Positions 33,340 through 45,474 of a DNA stretch of 64,000 nucleotides are shown piece by piece; position 1 is the stretch's first letter; every line of letters starts with the position of its first letter. Below the pieces are notes generated by a model. It was not told where the DNA came from, ran no database searches, and was given only the letters and a program-made list of their open reading frames with translations. The stretch comes from Mesocentrotus franciscanus. Taxonomy: Eukaryota; Echinodermata; Echinoidea; Camarodonta; Strongylocentrotidae. A program made the translations under genes and the position numbers. The stretch spans positions 10,948,992 through 11,012,991 of the forward strand of contig CP137679.1 in assembly GCA_037976565.1 (NCBI GenBank), given 5' to 3'.

Positions 33340-35330
33340 ATACGCCTATAGAAACATGTGTTAATTCTACAACACATATTTCAATAGGATGTCTAACAGT
33401 CTAAGAAGTCTTATTACGGTTTCGAGAAACGGCCCCCAGGTACATACGTTCCCGTCCGAGTTTGTGGTCAGTGTCCCCGGGGAGGGGGTGGGGTTGAAAC
33501 GCTTCGACTTAGTCAAGATTACGAGAAGCGGCTTATCCAGCACTGGATCCGTTTCATTGCATTTATTTATTTAAACACGGTAACTCTCTCAGCCAAATGG
33601 CTGTTTTTTCAGAAAGTTTAAAATTTGTTGTCAAATCTTGAACAATTTTACTGTACTGAAAATATAAACACTTATCATCAGCATACTTAATGACCTTTCT
33701 GAAACCCCCGTCTTGGAATTATGATTAAAGTTTCGATAATGTATTTCTCAAGCAGTACGGCAAGAATGATAAAATCACAAACTCAAGCAACATAACAACA
33801 AAAAAAAAATGTTCATGTCCTCTCTACGCCCCCCCCCCCTCCCTTCTCTCTCTCTCTCTCCCTCTCTCACCCTGATTATCCACTTCTTCTTCTTCTTCTC
33901 CTCATTCTTCTTCTTCGTCTTCTTCGTCTTCCTCTTCTTCTTCTTCTCCTCCTCCTCCTCATTATTCGTCGTCTTCTTCTTCTTCTAACCTTTCTTTTGC
34001 TTCATATTTCAAATTTAAAATTCATTTTGCAACATAAGTGAGGTAGGCCAAGCGCGTAGCTAGGATTTTATTTGGGGGGGCGAATCACTTACAGAGCGCG
34101 CGAAGCGCGCTCCCTGGGCGGTGGCTGCACGCTTTGACGTTTCATTAAATTATTAGAGAAAGAAGACGATTTGTTGTACCGTTCTCGACTCTTAATCCTT
34201 GTCTGAATTTTCAAATATAATATTTGATTCATTGTTATGCAGTGGCGTAATGAGCAAAAACGTTTTTGGGGGCAGAAAAAAAAAATGCGCATCACCCGAC
34301 CCGACTTTTACATGTTACATGCAGGGCCCGCGGAACGTTTTTCAAAGAAGGGGGGGGGGGAGGGGATATCGTATTTACGATCAGGTAGAGTGGAGCGTAA
34401 ACTGGCGTGGGGTCTAGGGGCATTACGGTCAGATTAGCATTCAAGGGCCCGCCTTATACTGGCCCCTAATAGGGAACTCAGGGGTTTTAAACATTTAATT
34501 ACGGTCAGATGAGCATATTTTGATACCTCATATTTATTTTTACAGATCACTATTCATTCTTTCTATCTTTCTTTCTATTTCTCTTTAACATACCTTTTCA
34601 AAAAAGTGGGAGGGGGGCTCGAGTCTCCGGTTCCCCGCCGTTTCGCGGGCTCTGACACTTAGGCTTCTAAATATCTATATTTTTTGCCTGAATGTAAATT
34701 TAGGAATTTGTCATTTTCCAACATACGCATAAAAAAGTATATTTACAAAAACGTGAGAAAAAATCCCGGAAAATCATGTCATTTCAGCAACTTTGTAAAT
34801 CGCTGGTATCGAATTTACACTCGGATTTCATTTCCTAGCAACCCGTTAATATGAAATATGAGATAAAATTTGGTATAATCAATTAATTGATGAATTTTTC
34901 ACTCATCTATTTTTTTTCCAATAAAGTTAATTTCTCATATTTTCATTTGGTCAGCACATTAACATATTTATGGTAATTTATGCAAATAAGTGGAAAATTT
35001 TCATAACTTGCCCATGAATAATATTCATTTTGATAATTGATCATTAGTTTTCTAAACAAATCATTGAATATTAATAATATAAAGCGCCCTCTTTGAACTA
35101 TTATTTACGTGCAATGTATAGCCGCATGGTATAAACTGTATACGTTTTCTTGCATTGTAGAGGAGAGTTTGTTCTTTCATTTGATATGTGCTTTATTAGG
35201 CCTTTACAAAAATAAAATGTTTGGCTTTTGGGGTCTAGGTCCTGTTTCATTTGGAATTTCCCACATGCATTGTAAAATACTGTGCAATGTACACTCAGTA
35301 CAGGTTTCCACAGTCACACACATAAGCAGC
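33340..35330. other. Spacer: low-complexity and repeat debris
   Basis: (CT)n and (CTT)n runs at 33835-33985, a GAGCGCGCGAAGCGCGCTCC palindrome at 34095, G-rich stretches near 34350. No gene seen until the Myb/SANT-like exon. Confidence 0.6.
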
Positions 35331-38300
35331 ATGGAGGGACTTAAGGCCAAGCAAAAGCCAAAGGGCAATTGGCAACAAATTAGAGCAGGACTTTCTCCTC
35401 GATCTAATTTCGCAGAAGGTGGAACTAGTCTAGATGTCATAATATCAAAACAGACAGATCACACCGCAAAAGAAAAACGGGAGGTGGCTTGGATTGACAC
35501 TTCCGGCCTGTTCGATGCTCGCTTTGGTGACAAATTGAACCTAACTCCAAAAACAGGAGCTATGGAAAAGGTTGCGGATCATTGCAAAAAAGGAGGTTGC
35601 AAAAAAATGAGGAGGACTGGCGGTGCAGTACGTGGACCACCACCCCAGAACAGTCGGTAGGTACCGGTAGCAACTAACATCCATAATCATTCGAGACCTA
35701 GACCTATATTCTATGTCCCATGGATTTCAGTCAGGTTAGGAATCCTTTTGACGACGACGCCAACCTCGACAACAAGGGTCCTGTCAGTGTCCTGCATTTT
35801 ATTGCAGGGCAAACCACTCCCAACAAGTAAGAATTAAAGACAATTCTTAATCTTACAGTGGGTGGTATTCTCCTAAGTTAAGCCGGGACGCGTCTTATTT
35901 TTTCGTACCACGGCGAGCCCAGATTCCTATTATATCATGAATATTCATTACGCAGGGTCGGGGAAAGTCTCGATTCTCTTGAATATTCATATATGATCGA
36001 GGCAGAACTATACTAGCGTGTAGCATGCGCAGCATCGAATATCGTGTGTAACACGTTGGATTAATGGTAGGCCTATAAAACGACATAGAAAAGCAATGTC
36101 ATGGTCATTTAGATAATACAGTCATAAATGCTGTGTTTAATTACTAGTAAATGCCAAAATGTCAGTATAAGATGTATAGCATATATTTCAAGCAAGAGTC
36201 TTGATAGGTAATTTATGAGTAGGCCTACTTTTCTGAGGTCAAGTTGAATCTAGTTCTTTTCATGAAGGGAAAATAATCAGTTCTGTTTGCTTTTTAAATA
36301 TTACAAGCAGCTAGGTTGAATTTTGGTATTGAATATGTGATACATTATTATAAACATGAGTTAAGTTCAATTGGCATAGGTGAATTTGATACCCTGCTTG
36401 TATAGACTAGTGACTTAGTTTTGTCCCTTTGGTTACCAAGTATTGAACAATTAAGTGTGTTTATTTGATGCTTAGGATCGAAAGAAAGCAGTTATTTTAA
36501 TCCGGTTGAAATTGGTGAGAACAAGTATAGCACTGTGTGTCACAAATAAATCCTTATTCGTTTAAGGCGAAAGAGTATCTTTACGAGGATGAAGTACGTA
36601 GCTATAGAGTTTGATTTCATAAGTCATTTATTATGACAGGTACATAGTATGTGAAACGACACATCATGCAGGCACTAAAGTAATTATTCAGTGGTAATTA
36701 TGCAGTTAAGTGAGCATAGATCATAGAAATAATTTAAGTGCAATAGGCCTACACAGGTATTTATTTTTGCTAAATGTCTGTATGTAGGCCTATTCTTGTT
36801 ATTTATTTTATACAGATTGAATTGTCACTAACACCTCTAAAGAATAAAACGTCAAATCCAGTTTTATCAAATTCAAATGAATTATGCTATATATCTTGTC
36901 TGCTGACATTTTTTTTTTTTTTTTTTGGGGCATTTATTAATAATTAAACACAGCATTTATGACTGTATTATCTAAATGACCATGACATTGCTTTTCTAAT
37001 GTCGTTTTATACCATTAATCCAACGTGTTACACACGATATTCGATGCTGCGCATGCTACGTATGTAGGATAGTTCCCGCCTCAATCATACATGAATATTC
37101 AAGAGAATCGAGACTTTCCCCGACCCTGCGTAATGAATATTCATGAAATAATAGGAATCTGGGCTCGCCGTGGTACGAAAAAATAAGACGCAGCCGGGAC
37201 TAAGTCCAGACTAAACAAGAATTTTAGTTCACACTTCTATGGAATGCTAGGTTTCATCTTCCTCCTTCAATATTCATGATAAAGATAATCTACCAAAGAC
37301 TTTATTGAAATTCAGTTCATACTCATATTATCTTTTCCTTCCCATTTCATTGCAAAATTTATTTTTGGGACACTTTTCATTGCAGGATTAAAATAATCTG
37401 TACAGGGAAAATGAGTTGGCAACAGGCACTCCATAAAAGTGTGAACTAGTTAAGCCTAGCTAGCCAAGCTTAACTTAGTTCGCGCGCGCTATCGGAATAC
37501 CACCCAGTATCTTATACTCTACTAGGCCTATACTCTAGATCTAGGCCTAGATCTAGACTAGTTCTAGGTCTAGAGGGTCTAGGCTAGATCTAGAGTAGCG
37601 CGCCCGGTATTCGGTCACTTAAAGGGGAAATCGCTCATATTTTGAATTCGTACCTCCTTTATTTGGCAATCTACCCATCGAAAGAAAAGAAAATTAGTCC
37701 TCTAAGCCAAGGCTCTAAGAGTAAGACTAAGTCTAACAGGATTTTAAAGTCACTTAGACCCTAAATATTATAGAATGATGCTAAGGCTAAGCCTAAGGAA
37801 AATATTTCCGAGAGAAGAAGGAGCAATTTTCTGCCTAGTATCATGTCATCATATCTAAGAAATAAAATAAAATGATTTTGGTATTCAACACAGTCCGAAA
37901 AAAGGATCTCTAGTCTAATCCCTTAAAACATCTTTCTAATGGCAAATGCATCTTCATTAATTGGATCGAACATCACTAACGCCGTCACAAAAAATGTTGA
38001 ATTGTCCCACGTATTTACATTTGTGTTAAGAGGTACACATCTACCCAAGATAATAAACCGCTATAAAGTTGTAACAATCAGACAATCTATTAAGCCTATT
38101 TATTGCTAAATTCGTTATAAAAAATAATGAAAACCAAAATAACTTAACAATGAAGTAGAAATATCATCTGTATTCGTATAGATCTAGACTAGAGGTCTAG
38201 TACTGCCCGTCTAGATCTATTTCCATTTGATCTCTGATACATGGCCGTAGCCAGAGTTTGATGTTGGGGGCACATACATGTAATTGATCGACGTCCTGGG

Positions 38301-41300
38301 GAGGGGTCTAAGAGGAGGGGTGTCTGATCTTGATATTTGGGGGCATGTGTCCCCGTGCCCCCCGTGCTCCCCCCACGGGGCTACGATATATCGCCAAGTA
38401 GAGCCAGTTACTGGTTAATAATTGCTCACCTTCAAATTCAGATAATGTAGGCGACAAATATAATACATGTGCATATATTTATATGTACACGCGCGCATAA
38501 CAAGTTTTATTTCCTACCAAGAAAATCAATAACACTTAAAAAATAGAAGAAACGAATCGGTCTCGTGTGTACAAGACAGATTTAAATTTTAATAGTATTT
38601 ATATAATCATCTTAAAACCCAATGATCTTCGCTACTTTTTCATTGTTTTCCTACTTCTCTTCCATCCTTTTCGACATTGTTTTTTTTCCCCCTTAAATTC
38701 TTCGATGTTATTACATGGCCTTTTCTTATAATGTGCGAGGATTTTGTCAATCAATGAATTATAAGAAATACTAAACAGTTGTAAATGTAATGGTAAACTG
38801 CATGAATATTTAAGGGGATGACGGAAATATCACGATGGCAGATATATATATATATATATATATATATAAGCCCCTTGTTTTATTTCATCCGATGGACTGG
38901 ATTACAAAGTGACCTCCCCAAGAAAGAAAGAAAAAAGAAGGAGGACACTGCAGCTTACCGATGACAATTATAAATTCTATGGTAAAATGAATCTACACGA
39001 TGATACTGAAGATAAATAATAGTAATAAACATAATTAGATTGTAATAATATTTATAACTTTTATTCATTTTCTTCTTTCTTAAATTTTTCTTTTGTGATT
39101 TAATAATAAGTATTTCAGGTATTTGTGGGTTTTACCTCTAAAAATGTTAATGCTATTTCTCTTACACCATGTCATAGATAGAATCATGAATGACATTAAT
39201 ATACAATACACATTTATGCAAACACCTACAGACAGACAGACAGACACACACACACACACAAACATAAACAGCAAACACTTATTTCATTTTATTTCTGGAT
39301 CATGCTCAGTATTTGAATGGTACTTGGTAGTTTTGTATGTAGATATTAATGAAATATTATTGTTTAACCTTCATAGACCTCCCACGACCCTTCCAACTAC
39401 CCCCGATCCTGAGGAATTTGAGGATAAACTTGAAGAACAGTCACACGGAACAACAAGGTGATTGTCACACAGATCCGATGCTTTATGTCAAATGAACATG
39501 CTTCTTTTATCTTTGAATCTTATGTAATTTTCTACCAGGGCAAGAATATAAAATATTTGGGACATTCAAGAATATAATCCATTTTGTTGTTGAATGGATT
39601 TAAAATTTTGATATGATTAGTAAACAAGAATTGTAGATATACTCTTTAAGGCAAATTGAATGATTCACTGCAGCTCAATTAAAAGAAATAAATGGCAAAA
39701 TAAACAAGAATAGGGTTAACAAAATTCAGAGTTTTATTAAATACAAGTGGATCCTATGTGAATTCCATCTGATAAATATTTCTTGGTCAATATACTATAG
39801 GCAATAACCACTGCACAAATAAATTCTTCTGGCATGCAAATTACTCAATTTTTGATTCACTGGAAATAAATGTTTTTAATAATATATATGTTTCTCTCAT
39901 GTTGATAATGAATTAATACAGACCACAAACATTTGTTTCAGTGAACTGGATGAGAATCCTACAAGTTCAGGATGCCAGAGCGTGGTCTCCAAGACACAAT
40001 CATTGACCAGGTATGTTAAACAGTAAAAAAAACCTTAATTTAATACAATTAAGAATTTGTTTGCACCCTTTGTAAATTTCATCTAACAAATACACTTAGT
40101 ATAAACAGTAACCAATCGGATTGTACAGATTAATTCAACTGTCAAGTTGACATTGCAAATTTCAATTAAGCGAAAAATTATTCTGTAAAATGGAAGTTCT
40201 AATTGTAAAGTTTTAATGATGCAGTGGAGTGTGAGTATAATATATACATGTACATTGGAGTACAGTGAAACATCATTATAACAAGCACATTTTGTCTATT
40301 GAATTTACTTTGTTACATCAGATATCTTGTTGTATTAGAGGTTAAAAAATATAAAATACATAGCACCGGGACCTGTCAAGAGTTCAATTACCTCACTATA
40401 TAACAGAGCACATTGTAAAGAGGTACCACTGTATATAAATTTTGGTCAGGGATTAATAAAACATCTCAAACATTTATTTCAGTTGACTGACATTTGATGA
40501 GACTCCTACAAGCTCTCGACGGCACAGCACTGGCCCCAAGACTAAACCGTCAATTCGGTAAGTTATATGATTACAAACCCTAATGAAATATAATTATTAT
40601 GTACGCATCCTTTGTAAATTCCATACCACAAAAACACAAACTGTCGTTGATTATCATGGGCCTTGATTTAAACCGCAGTTTGAGTCTAAACCATGTTTTA
40701 TACAACCCAAATGATTATACTATACTCTTTGTACAGATTAATTCACCTGGAAAGCCATGTATATACATTTTGATGTACTGGACATAAGTCATTCATTGAA
40801 AATGACTTTGGATGAGATCCCTGGAAGCTCATGAAGCTCTAGGCACAGGCTCCAAGACGCAACCATCAACTCAGTATGAACTAACATATGATATGGGCCA
40901 AATCTAAAGACTAACCTTTTCAATGAAGCTCGTACATCTATACTTTTTTTAAATAAATATTTTACCATTTCATTGGGCACATGTAATATTTCTCATAAAA
41001 ACTATTTTTTGAATTCTTCTCTCATGAATAGGCCCCCTTCTCTTGCACCTGCTGACTTAGAAACAACAGACGTGTCTACAAGGTACATTCCTATTTATTC
41101 AGATTACAATATTTGTACAAAATCATAAAGATAGTGAATTCCCTTACTAAGAGGAAAAGGTTTTTTTAGGCAATTTGATGGTTCTCCTTTAACCCGGCAA
41201 GCTTTCAACAGGGTGCTAGATAGGAGTATTTCGTTCTTAGGTTTACCAGCTCACTATTACACGGCCCATTCCTTCCGAATAGGAGCTGCTACGTCCGCTG

Positions 41301-44300
41301 CCATGGCAGGGTTTTCAGACTCCACATTCAGAAAATGGGGAGATGGATATCTGGGGCATACCAGGGTTATATCAGGCTACCGTCAGGTGAAGTTTGAGAG
41401 ACCTCGGTTGGTTATAATTTAGGATCGTCGTTATTTTCTTTTAATTTTTGTTATGTTTTAATTATACTGCTATGTTGATCAGACCAAACCCAGTTCATAA
41501 TGTATTAGTAACTAAGTTTTTGATTTCACTGAATTGGGGTGAAAGAAACAAACACCCCCTATCATTTTTGCTTAATAGCACATGTATGCCTATATATTAG
41601 TCACTCGTCTTAATGTTCGGGTAGTCTATGGAGGAGGTGCTTTAAATAATTACATAAATCGTAAAACACATTTTGTTTTTGGTAATGCTATAATGTTATG
41701 TAGAACATGTTACCGTCTGCGGGTTCCCCTTTTCTCCATTAATTTGAATCTACAGATTCTACAAATTTATGGAGCCAGCTAAGGGATTCTACATCCAAAC
41801 CAGGCACCATCTGGGTCTTCATTTCTTGGGGATTCCATTGTGCATGCGGCCGCCTTGCTGTGAGAGAAAAGGGCGACGCAAACCTCAACCTGCCACTTCG
41901 GCTAATTTGGAAAGGTAAACAGGGGCTCCGTCTAGCCTCTATCAGAAGCTGCTCGAAAGCTTTAAACAATAAACACTCTGTAAGCAAGTCGACTCCTGTT
42001 GGTATTCATGTCGGCACTAATGACGTGGGAGTGATTCCTAAGAAACAGATACTGCTTTATAGCGAACTGCCTTCAGTACGTCACAGCAGCTGTAGGTCAT
42101 GTAAAGGTCATCTGGTCCGATGTCTTCCCTCGGGTCAAGTATGGTAATTACCCACCGGACAGACAGAACATACCCGACAGAAACCACAGGGCTGGTAACA
42201 AGTATGCGCGGTCATAATTCGCCGAATTGGAGGACTCGTTGCATCAGGCCCACAAATAACTGTCAACAAATCGGAGCTTTACCTCCGACAAGTGTACTTC
42301 ATTTCGAACATTTACAAGGTGCCTTCTTGGGAATTCGGACGTTCAATTCCTTCCTTACTGGTCTTCGTTTAACCCCCTTAGCTAATAATAATAATGATTA
42401 AGTATTATTTCGCTTATCTAGCGTATAACGTCGCTTTATCAGGAGTCTAAGCGCTCTACATTGAAGTGACTCAGTAACTTTGTTGAAGGTTGATAAAAAT
42501 AAACTGCGTAAATTTCGTAGAAATGTTACATATTATATTCATTCTACCGAACTAACCCTTTAGCATGCAAAACATGTTGAAACAAATGTCAGCCAAATTA
42601 TGTTCAGATCTGTATTGATCTAAATGATTATACGAATTGTTGTCTGTTGCGATTCATAATAATTTCGCAAATATGCAAAGGATGAGCATTTTCTACCATC
42701 TGACAGCGGTGTGGCGGCGATCCATGTCTGAGCAGCCACGTCTCGTGTGGCAGAAAATTATTGAAATTTTGACCGCCAAACCGCGGAATTATCTTTGATT
42801 TGCACATGTCGAATATACCAGTTTGCAAGAGAACAGTCTTCGAGCCAATGATGGGAAATGCTAAGGCAATTATTATTGTTTACACCCCGATAACACTTTG
42901 TTTGTAGGCTGAGGATGACCAATAAGGCCTTTAGTTATCCTCAGTTTTAGGCAAGAAAGTGTTTATTTGAACGCTACGTGTCTCAGGCCAGAGAACTGCG
43001 TTGATTAGTTTTTATTTAAATACGCTACGTGTCTCAGGCCAGAGAACTGCGTCGATTAGTTTTTATTTAAATACGCTACGTGTCTTAGGCCAGAGAACTG
43101 CGTCGATTAGTTTTTATTTAAATACGCTACGTGTCTCAGGCCAGAGAACTGCGTTGAACGCTATGTGTCTCAGGCCAGAGAACTGCGTTGATTGGTTTCC
43201 ATGACGTTATCATGATGAATTGCAAATCCCGGCCGGGTCCCTACTCCCTAGGCTAATTTAGACTGTTTACTCTCTGTTTAAGGATGGTACGTTACCGTTT
43301 GTATTTTTTTGATAATGTTGTTCATTGTGAAGTTAACAGACTATTTTCATTCGAATTATTGGTTATACCACAGGTCTAATGACGATTGGAAGTTTCTATA
43401 TTACAAGTAATAAATACCATGGCCAATTGCAAAACAAGTTGTCAATGTCCTTATTCTTTGTCCCAGTAGATAGAACAATAATTGATTTTAACCAGCGCAG
43501 AGGAGTTAAAATAGTTTATTGACAGCTACCAGGGACAAAGTTTTATTTATGGGTGGGAGCCAGGGAGGAGGCTATTAAGGTAAATTGATGATGTAATAAA
43601 CCTGGGACAGCGAAGAAACCAGTCGCCGTAATGTAAACATGCGGTCAGCCCTCAACTTTCCTCCCTTTCCTCTCCCCAAAGCGGAATCATCTTGGACAAT
43701 AATACCTCATTCAGTCCATGGTATTTCGAAGTCGTCACACTCAACAAATTTTCCCCACCATCCATCCCCGTACTCCGCCAAGGGGGTCAGTGACTTTTCA
43801 TGTTCATAATTATTATTGCAGAGCAATAGCGAGAATTTGATGACAATCCACTCTCTCAAGGGCTACGCCTGGTCGCGTTCATAACACGGGCCTTGCGGGG
43901 CTTTTCCCAATCTTATTTTCCAGGACTCGAACTTTTCATTCGGTCAGATAATACTTTTGGTTATATTTATCGATTGGCCTTTTGGCCCAAAGAGTCTGGT
44001 TTTCGAGAGGTTGGTTTTCACCCGCATTTGAGTGTAGTGGAAAATGTCATCAAATTCTTGCCTTATTGTTCTTTCATAAAGAATTTTAAGATGTGCATTA
44101 CGTTAATCAATTCTTTGTGTTGTTACGTACGAAGATGGTAAAATCGCACCAAATTGGGTGCTTCTGTGTCAATGCTTTATCAAAGTATTAAATCGTGTCC
44201 GTAAGGCAGAAAATTATTGAAATTTTGACCGCCAAACCGCGGAATTATCTTTGATTTGCACATGTCGAATATACCAGTTTGCAAGAGAACAGTCTTCGAG

Positions 44301-45423
44301 CCAATGATGGGAAATGCTAAGGCAATTATTATTGTTTACACCCCGATAACACTTTGTTTGTAGGCTGAGGATGACCAATAAGGCCTTTAGTTATCCTCAG
44401 TTTTAGGCAAGAAAGTGTTTATTTGAACGCTACGTGTCTCAGGCCAGAGAACTGCGTTGATTAGTTTTTATTTAAATACGCTACGTGTCTCAGGCCAGAG
44501 AACTGCGTCGATTAGTTTTTATTTAAATACGCTACGTGTCTTAGGCCAGAGAACTGCGTCGATTAGTTTTTATTTAAATACGCTACGTGTCTCAGGCCAG
44601 AGAACTGCGTTGAACGCTATGTGTCTCAGGCCAGAGAACTGCGTTGATTGGTTTCCATGACGTTATCATGATGAATTGCAAATCCCGGCCGGGTCCCTAC
44701 TCCCTAGGCTAATTGAGACTGTTTACTCTCTGTTTAATGATGGTACGTTACCGTTTGTATTTTTTTTGATAATGTTGTTCATTGTGAAGTTAACAGACTA
44801 TTTTCATTCGAATTATTGGTTATACCACAGGTCTAATGACGATTGGAAGTTTCTATATTACAAGTAATAAATACCATGGCCAATTGCAAAACAAGTTGTC
44901 AATGTCCTTATTCTTTGTCCCAGTAGATAGAACAATAATCATTATTCCTATTCAATGAAACCTTCGTTAATTTTTACCATCATTAATTCACAAAATAATT
45001 TATTTGCATCTGTTTACATGCAAATGACATGTTGACATGTAGTACGTTTTACGAAATCTACAATACTTTAAAAATTACTCGTGCATGGAACCTCCAATAA
45101 AAATGACTTATGAGCTTATTTTTGGTGGCATTGCAGTGACAGTAATGAAAGAGTTGTAATCTATGAAATGTTATGTAGGAAAATGTTATTTGGTTTCAAA
45201 CATTATTTCTTTCTCCCAACCAACTGTCAATAGGGTCTCCCCAAAGCGGCCAGCAACGTCTACCTCGCAAGAGGTTGTTACCGGGTTGGCTCGAGAAGAG
45301 CACAAGTACAGGATGGAGGTGATGAAGAGAGAGCATGACAAGAGAATGAGGATCTTAGACATTCAGGAAGAGACTGCCCTGCAAGAGCTGGAAAACACTC
45401 GTTCTAAAATACCAGAGCAGTAG
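35331..45423 (+). CDS. Myb/SANT-like domain protein, five exons
   Basis: Exons 35331-35656, 39377-39457, 39942-40010, 41032-41082 and 45234-45423; all junctions are AG/GT and all introns phase 2, so the frame is continuous: 717 bases, 238 residues plus TAG. Exon 1 encodes a diverged Myb/SANT-like segment with the basic tail KKMRRTGG and PPP seen in Harbinger-derived Myb/SANT (NAIF1/TSNARE1-like) proteins. The middle exons are short and Pro/Ser/Thr-rich. The last exon is a charged helix, EEHKYRMEVMKREHDKRMRI then LDIQEETALQELE. It lies wholly in the spacer between the receptor arms. The last intron holds a 3.8 kb Ngaro-like fragment, the first a nested Mutator-like element. Start chosen at the first ATG before the domain, after GCAGC. 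Function is inferred only as DNA binding. It may be a live gene or a transposon accessory gene. Confidence 0.6.
35860..37506. mobile_element. MITE interrupted by the Mutator-like element
   Basis: TGGGTGGTATTC at the left end and its inverse at the right end, followed inward by related GAACTAAGTTAAG-type sequence. Removing the Mutator-like insertion leaves an element of about 335 bases. Confidence 0.6.
35881..37200. mobile_element. Non-autonomous Mutator-like element, 9-base target duplication
   Basis: Target duplication AGCCGGGAC at 35881-35889 and 37192-37200. The element (35890-37191) starts GCGTCTTATTTTTTCGTACC and ends in its inverse; terminal inverted repeats are about 260 bases (35890-36156 and 36930-37191). 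Long TIRs with a 9-base duplication fit MULEs. No transposase ORF; the core is AT-rich with a poly-T run. Confidence 0.8.
37507..39376. other. Intron 1 of Myb/SANT-like gene, repeat-rich
   Basis: Clustered CTAGATCTAG-type palindromes at 37510-37605 and 38180-38225, a GCCGTAGCCA...GGGCTACG element at about 38243-38385, and (AT)n at 38840-38870. No coding exon recognised. Confidence 0.55.
39377..39457 (+). CDS. Myb/SANT-like gene exon 2
   Basis: PPTTLPTTPDPEEFEDKLEE then QSHGTTR. Phase 2 on both sides; acceptor ttcatag, donor gtgatt. Confidence 0.6.
39942..40010 (+). CDS. Myb/SANT-like gene exon 3
   Basis: ELDENPTSSGCQSVVSKTQS then LTR. Phase 2 on both sides. Two decayed copies of this exon follow at 40483-40559 and 40800-40873. 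Confidence 0.6.
40483..40559 (+). pseudogene. Decayed tandem copy of Myb/SANT-like exon 3
   Basis: Resembles exon 3 (DETPTSSRRHSTGPKTKPSI). Both splice sites remain but the reading frame that fits the phases starts with TGA. Confidence 0.55.
40800..40873 (+). pseudogene. Second decayed copy of Myb/SANT-like exon 3
   Basis: Similar (GATGAGATCCCTGGAAGCTC and CCAAGACGCAACCATCAACT) but without a good acceptor or donor. Confidence 0.45.
41032..41082 (+). CDS. Myb/SANT-like gene exon 4
   Basis: PPSLAPADLETTDVSTR. Phase 2 on both sides; acceptor atgaatag, donor gtacat. The Ngaro-like fragment begins about 88 bases downstream. Confidence 0.55.
41171..41422 (+). pseudogene. Tyrosine recombinase, C-terminal fragment
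   Basis: Reads FDGSPLTRQAFNRVLDRSIS then HYYTAHSFRIGAATSAAMAG and FRKWGDGYLG. HSFRIGAAT is the H-x-x-R catalytic box of this recombinase family. The catalytic Tyr region is altered and cannot be assigned with confidence. No start; the left part is missing. Confidence 0.75.
41820..42370 (+). pseudogene. Broken SGNH-hydrolase-like ORF
   Basis: Blocks GDSIVHAAA (from 41828), GIHVGTNDVG (42001-42030) and VIWSDVFPRVKYGNY (about 42110) are in order but in different frames, separated by frameshifts. GDS and GTND are SGNH blocks I and III. Confidence 0.65.
42749..43482 (+). repeat. Direct repeat B1 of the Ngaro-like element
   Basis: About 734 bases nearly identical to 44204-44939. Contains four to five copies of a ~51-base unit (CTACGTGTCTCAGGCCAGAG core) at 42964-43190. 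Confidence 0.9.
44204..44939 (+). repeat. Direct repeat B2 of the Ngaro-like element
   Basis: Near-identical to B1, including the internal 51-base tandem units (44420-44650). Its end at ...GAACAATAAT marks the right end of the element. Confidence 0.9.
45234..45423 (+). CDS. Myb/SANT-like gene last exon, charged helix
   Basis: VSPKRPATSTSQEVVTGLAR then a Glu/Lys/Arg-rich helix ending in SKIPEQ and TAG. An exact copy of its first 83 bases lies inverted at 48246-48334. The right arm of the palindrome starts about 50 bases after its stop. Confidence 0.65.
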
Positions 45424-45474
45424 AGGAGTGTTCAGATCAAGTGTAAATACTGCATAACCAGACTCGACATTGTA

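Larger units (their letters stand above)
41171..44939 (+). mobile_element. 5'-truncated Ngaro-like tyrosine-recombinase retrotransposon
   Basis: Order: tyrosine recombinase C-terminus (41171-41422), a broken SGNH-hydrolase-like ORF (about 41820-42370), then direct repeat B1 (42749-43482), unique A2 (43483-44203) and direct repeat B2 (44204-44939). B1-A2-B2 is the 3' arrangement of the split direct repeats of Ngaro-type elements, which also often carry an SGNH hydrolase. Gag, reverse transcriptase, RNase H and the A1 end are missing on the left. Sits in the last intron of the Myb/SANT-like gene, same strand. Confidence 0.7.

Noticed and set aside
42964..43190. CRISPR-like array or repeat protein (SFYLNTLRVSGQRTA units)
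   Set aside because: Tandem 51-base units without spacers inside a retroelement terminal repeat; the frame is incidental and the genome is eukaryotic.
42749..44939. Solo LTR pair or LTR retrotransposon
   Set aside because: The recombinase and hydrolase lie outside, left of the repeats, and there is no room for gag-pol between them; B1-A2-B2 fits better.
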